NCBI GenBank assembly: GCA_002686995.1
Contig: NYZC01000333.1
Coordinates: 1 to 64,000, forward strand
Direction of reading: 5' to 3'
From: Phycisphaeraceae bacterium
GTDB taxonomy: Bacteria; Planctomycetota; Phycisphaerae; Phycisphaerales; Phycisphaeraceae
Length of the DNA: 64,000 nt
In this document: positions 63,799 through 64,000 of the stretch, piece by piece
Layout: each line of letters opens with the position of its first letter
Position numbering within the stretch: position 1 is the first letter of the stretch
Translations under genes and position numbers: made by a program
Notes under the pieces: generated by a model
What the model saw: the letters and a program-made list of their open reading frames with translations, nothing else
Told to the model about the DNA's origin: nothing
The model's database searches: none

Positions 63799-64000
63799 TC
63801 ATCGCACGAACCAGCGGATGTCGCAGCGATCCTCGCTCTTGGTGAATTGAAGCGTGTATGGATTGCCCAGCCAGCGACTCACATGGCCGTCGGTGCGGGG
63901 CATCAGCCACCCGAAGTCCCAGCCACCGCTGGCGTACACCATCGGGATCGTCGGCCGCACGCGGACGGTCGGCTGGGCGCCCGCGCTGAACAGTCCCTGG
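63799..64000 (-). CDS. Partial hypothetical protein (C-terminal 66 residues)
   Basis: An open frame enters from the right edge and ends with TGA at 63799-63801; it is not in the supplied track because its start is outside. Residues include SAGAQPTVRVRPTIPMVYAS and WLGNPYTLQFTKSED. Codon use fits the region. No family recognised. Confidence 0.55.
   Translation of the reverse strand, partial: QGLFSAGAQPTVRVRPTIPMVYASGGWDFGWLMPRTDGHVSRWLGNPYTLQFTKSEDRCDIRWFVR

Overview
The window is GC-rich and almost fully coding. It most likely comes from a member of the Planctomycetota, probably class Phycisphaerae. Four things point there: the LE-x-LE-x-R-LLDG box at the N-terminus of a large mosaic surface protein, a PEP-CTERM protein, weak or absent Shine-Dalgarno sequences before several genes, and a flagellar super-operon next to exopolysaccharide genes. 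The taxonomy is inferred from protein character only; there is no rRNA here.

Layout. (1) 1-1.5 kb: a tyrosine integrase whose last codons lie inside a tRNA-Val gene read from the opposite strand, then tRNA-Arg. This is the edge of an integrated element that continues to the left. (2) 1.6-11.7 kb: a 1.36-kaa Ig-like surface protein, divergent from exopolysaccharide locus 1 (phosphoglycosyl transferase, Wza-like lipoprotein, Wzz-like protein, ExeA-like ATPase, tyrosine autokinase with a tyrosine-rich tail, a 41-aa ORF and a short glycosyltransferase-like protein). (3) 11.7-15.1 kb: orphan HlyD-type adaptor, pyrD and a type II thioesterase. (4) 15.4-22.3 kb: exopolysaccharide locus 2 (second phosphoglycosyl transferase, second Wza-like lipoprotein, ABC-2 exporter pair, PIG-L deacetylase, two glycosyltransferases). 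(5) 22.4-24.2 kb: argS.

(6) 24.4-51.7 kb: a nearly complete flagellar regulon, all on the minus strand. In transcription order it reads FlgN-like protein, sensor kinase, sigma-54 response regulator, flgB, flgC, fliE, fliF, fliG, fliH, fliI, fliJ, motE-like, fliK, flgD, flgE, flbD, motA, motB, fliL, fliN, fliO, fliP, fliQ, fliR, flhB, flhA, flhF, flhG, a small membrane protein and the FliA/WhiG sigma factor. A -24/-12 element before flgB fits control by the upstream two-component pair; the sigma factor at the far end would turn on late genes outside the window. fliM is missing from its usual place between fliL and fliN.

(7) 51.9-58.1 kb: TPR membrane protein, PEP-CTERM protein, DUF2726 nuclease-like protein, prfB with a programmed frameshift, and a FUN14-like membrane protein. 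(8) 58.1-64 kb: carbohydrate-active genes (six-hairpin-type protein, DUF4838 protein, BNR/sialidase-like protein) and a partial gene at the right edge.

The most unusual signal is in the spacers. Many gaps, above all inside the flagellar operon, consist of short degenerate tandem repeats in strict phase (mostly 7-mers, also 10- and 11-mers). Some touch the start codon of the next gene and replace its ribosome-binding site. prfB is also unusual: its frameshift site reads CUU UAA C rather than CUU UGA C, and no internal Shine-Dalgarno sequence is visible.
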